DNA from: Saccharothrix deserti
GTDB lineage: Bacteria; Actinomycetota; Actinomycetes; Mycobacteriales; Pseudonocardiaceae
Direction: 5' to 3'
Length of the DNA stretch: 64,000 nt
NCBI RefSeq assembly: GCF_009769385.1
Contig: NZ_ML775959.1
Coordinates: 310,001 to 374,000, forward strand
A program made the translations under genes and the position numbers. Below, piece after piece: positions 63,535 to 64,000 of this stretch; within the stretch, counting starts at the first letter, position 1; each line of letters starts with the position of its first letter. Under the pieces are notes generated by a model. The model was given only the letters and a program-made list of their open reading frames with translations, ran no database searches and was not told the origin of the DNA.

Positions 63535-64000
63535 ATGACGAACAACAACCACGGCACCGACACCGGGATCCGTCCGTTCCGGATCGACATCCCACCGGCG
63601 CCCCCGGCGAACTGGACGACCTGAGCGACCAGGACAAGGCCCGCCTCGGGCTCTACGAACGGTTCCAGCACGACTTCGGCGGCTGCCTGGCCATCCAGTC
63701 CACCCGGCCGCAGACCCTGGCGTTCGGCCTCGCCGACTCGCCGGCCGGTCAGCTCGCCTGGATCACCGAGAAGTTCAAGGAATGGACCGACTCCCGCGAG
63801 CGACCCGAAGACGCGGTCGATCGCGACGCCCTGCTGACCAACGTGACCTTGTACTGGCTGACCAACACCGCCGCCTCCTCCGCCCGCTTCTACTACGAAT
63901 TCGCCCGATCCAGGAGCCTCCCCGCATGGTCGGAGACCCCGCTGGGTGTCGCGGTGTTCCCCCACGACGTGGTGCTGCCCATCCGTCCGCTGGCCGAACG
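63535..64000 (+). pseudogene. Epoxide hydrolase with internal deletion (runs off right edge)
   Basis: The first 22 codons give a normal epoxide hydrolase start (IRPFRIDIP). The frame then stops at about codon 30. From about 63613 a shifted frame reads C-terminal epoxide hydrolase sequence (CLAIQSTRPQTLAFGLADSP, AWITEKFKEWTDS, LYWLTNTAASSARFYYE). Roughly 200 central residues, including the nucleophile elbow, are missing. It is a pseudogene that continues past the window. Confidence 0.85.

Overview
The window is very GC-rich (about 70% or more), and its genes use GTG and occasional TTG starts and overlap in GTGA, ATGA and TGATG fashion. It carries a modular polyketide synthase, MGT-type glycosyltransferases, LAL-type LuxR regulators, a mycofactocin-type SDR and a GAF-ANTAR protein. 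This points to a filamentous actinomycete; Pseudonocardiales (Saccharothrix/Lentzea-like) is my guess and is not proven by the sequence. I saw no transposase, tRNA, rRNA or CRISPR array.

Region 1 (1-38.7 kb) is a glycosylated polyketide cluster, probably a macrolactam of the vicenistatin type. A glutamate mutase pair (14992-16766), a PLP decarboxylase and an adenylate-forming ligase form a 4-bp-overlapping operon. Together they should turn glutamate into 3-methylaspartate, activate it and decarboxylate it to a beta-amino starter. The PKS at 16878 begins with a loading ACP and then has three KS-AT-DH-KR-ACP modules, all with malonyl-type AT motifs. It is followed by a second PKS gene that stops right after its KS. 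Deoxysugar genes (C-methyltransferase, 2,3-dehydratase, two ketoreductases, a NanM-like O-methyltransferase), two glycosyltransferases, a luciferase-like oxygenase and a P450/ferredoxin pair decorate the product. Two LAL regulators (one drastically shortened, one with a TTA codon) and a TetR regulator sit in the cluster. A recurrent G-rich box (TAGGGG/TAAGGGG) lies upstream of most transcription units.

Region 2 (38.9-43.7 kb) is a graveyard. It holds the C-terminal half of a LacI regulator, a GH78 rhamnosidase fragment fused in frame to an ABC solute-binding-protein fragment, a frameshifted SnoaL-like piece and an NmrA-like pseudogene next to an intact MarR gene. Region 3 (43.8-45.9 kb) is a small pirin / GNAT / 4Fe-4S operon plus a hypothetical gene.

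Region 4 (46.0-55.0 kb) is the most unusual part. One tightly packed operon encodes an NMT1/THI5-type ABC importer, a RutA-like and an NtaA/RcaE-like flavin-dependent oxygenase, an isochorismatase-family hydrolase, an MFS transporter fused to a riboflavin kinase domain, and two flavin reductases. I read it as heterocycle catabolism, possibly of flavins themselves, with built-in flavin uptake and phosphorylation.

Region 5 (55.1-59.7 kb) is arsenic resistance (ArsC, aquaporin, an ArsR-phosphatase fusion, a second ArsC) with two clear ArsR operators, followed by a KhtTU-like K+/H+ antiporter pair. Region 6 (59.7-64 kb) has a GAF-ANTAR regulator, a transglutaminase-like protein, a WYL regulator with a perfect 25-bp palindrome and a deleted epoxide hydrolase running off the right edge. 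Small SDR and monooxygenase remnants mark further decay in regions 5 and 6.
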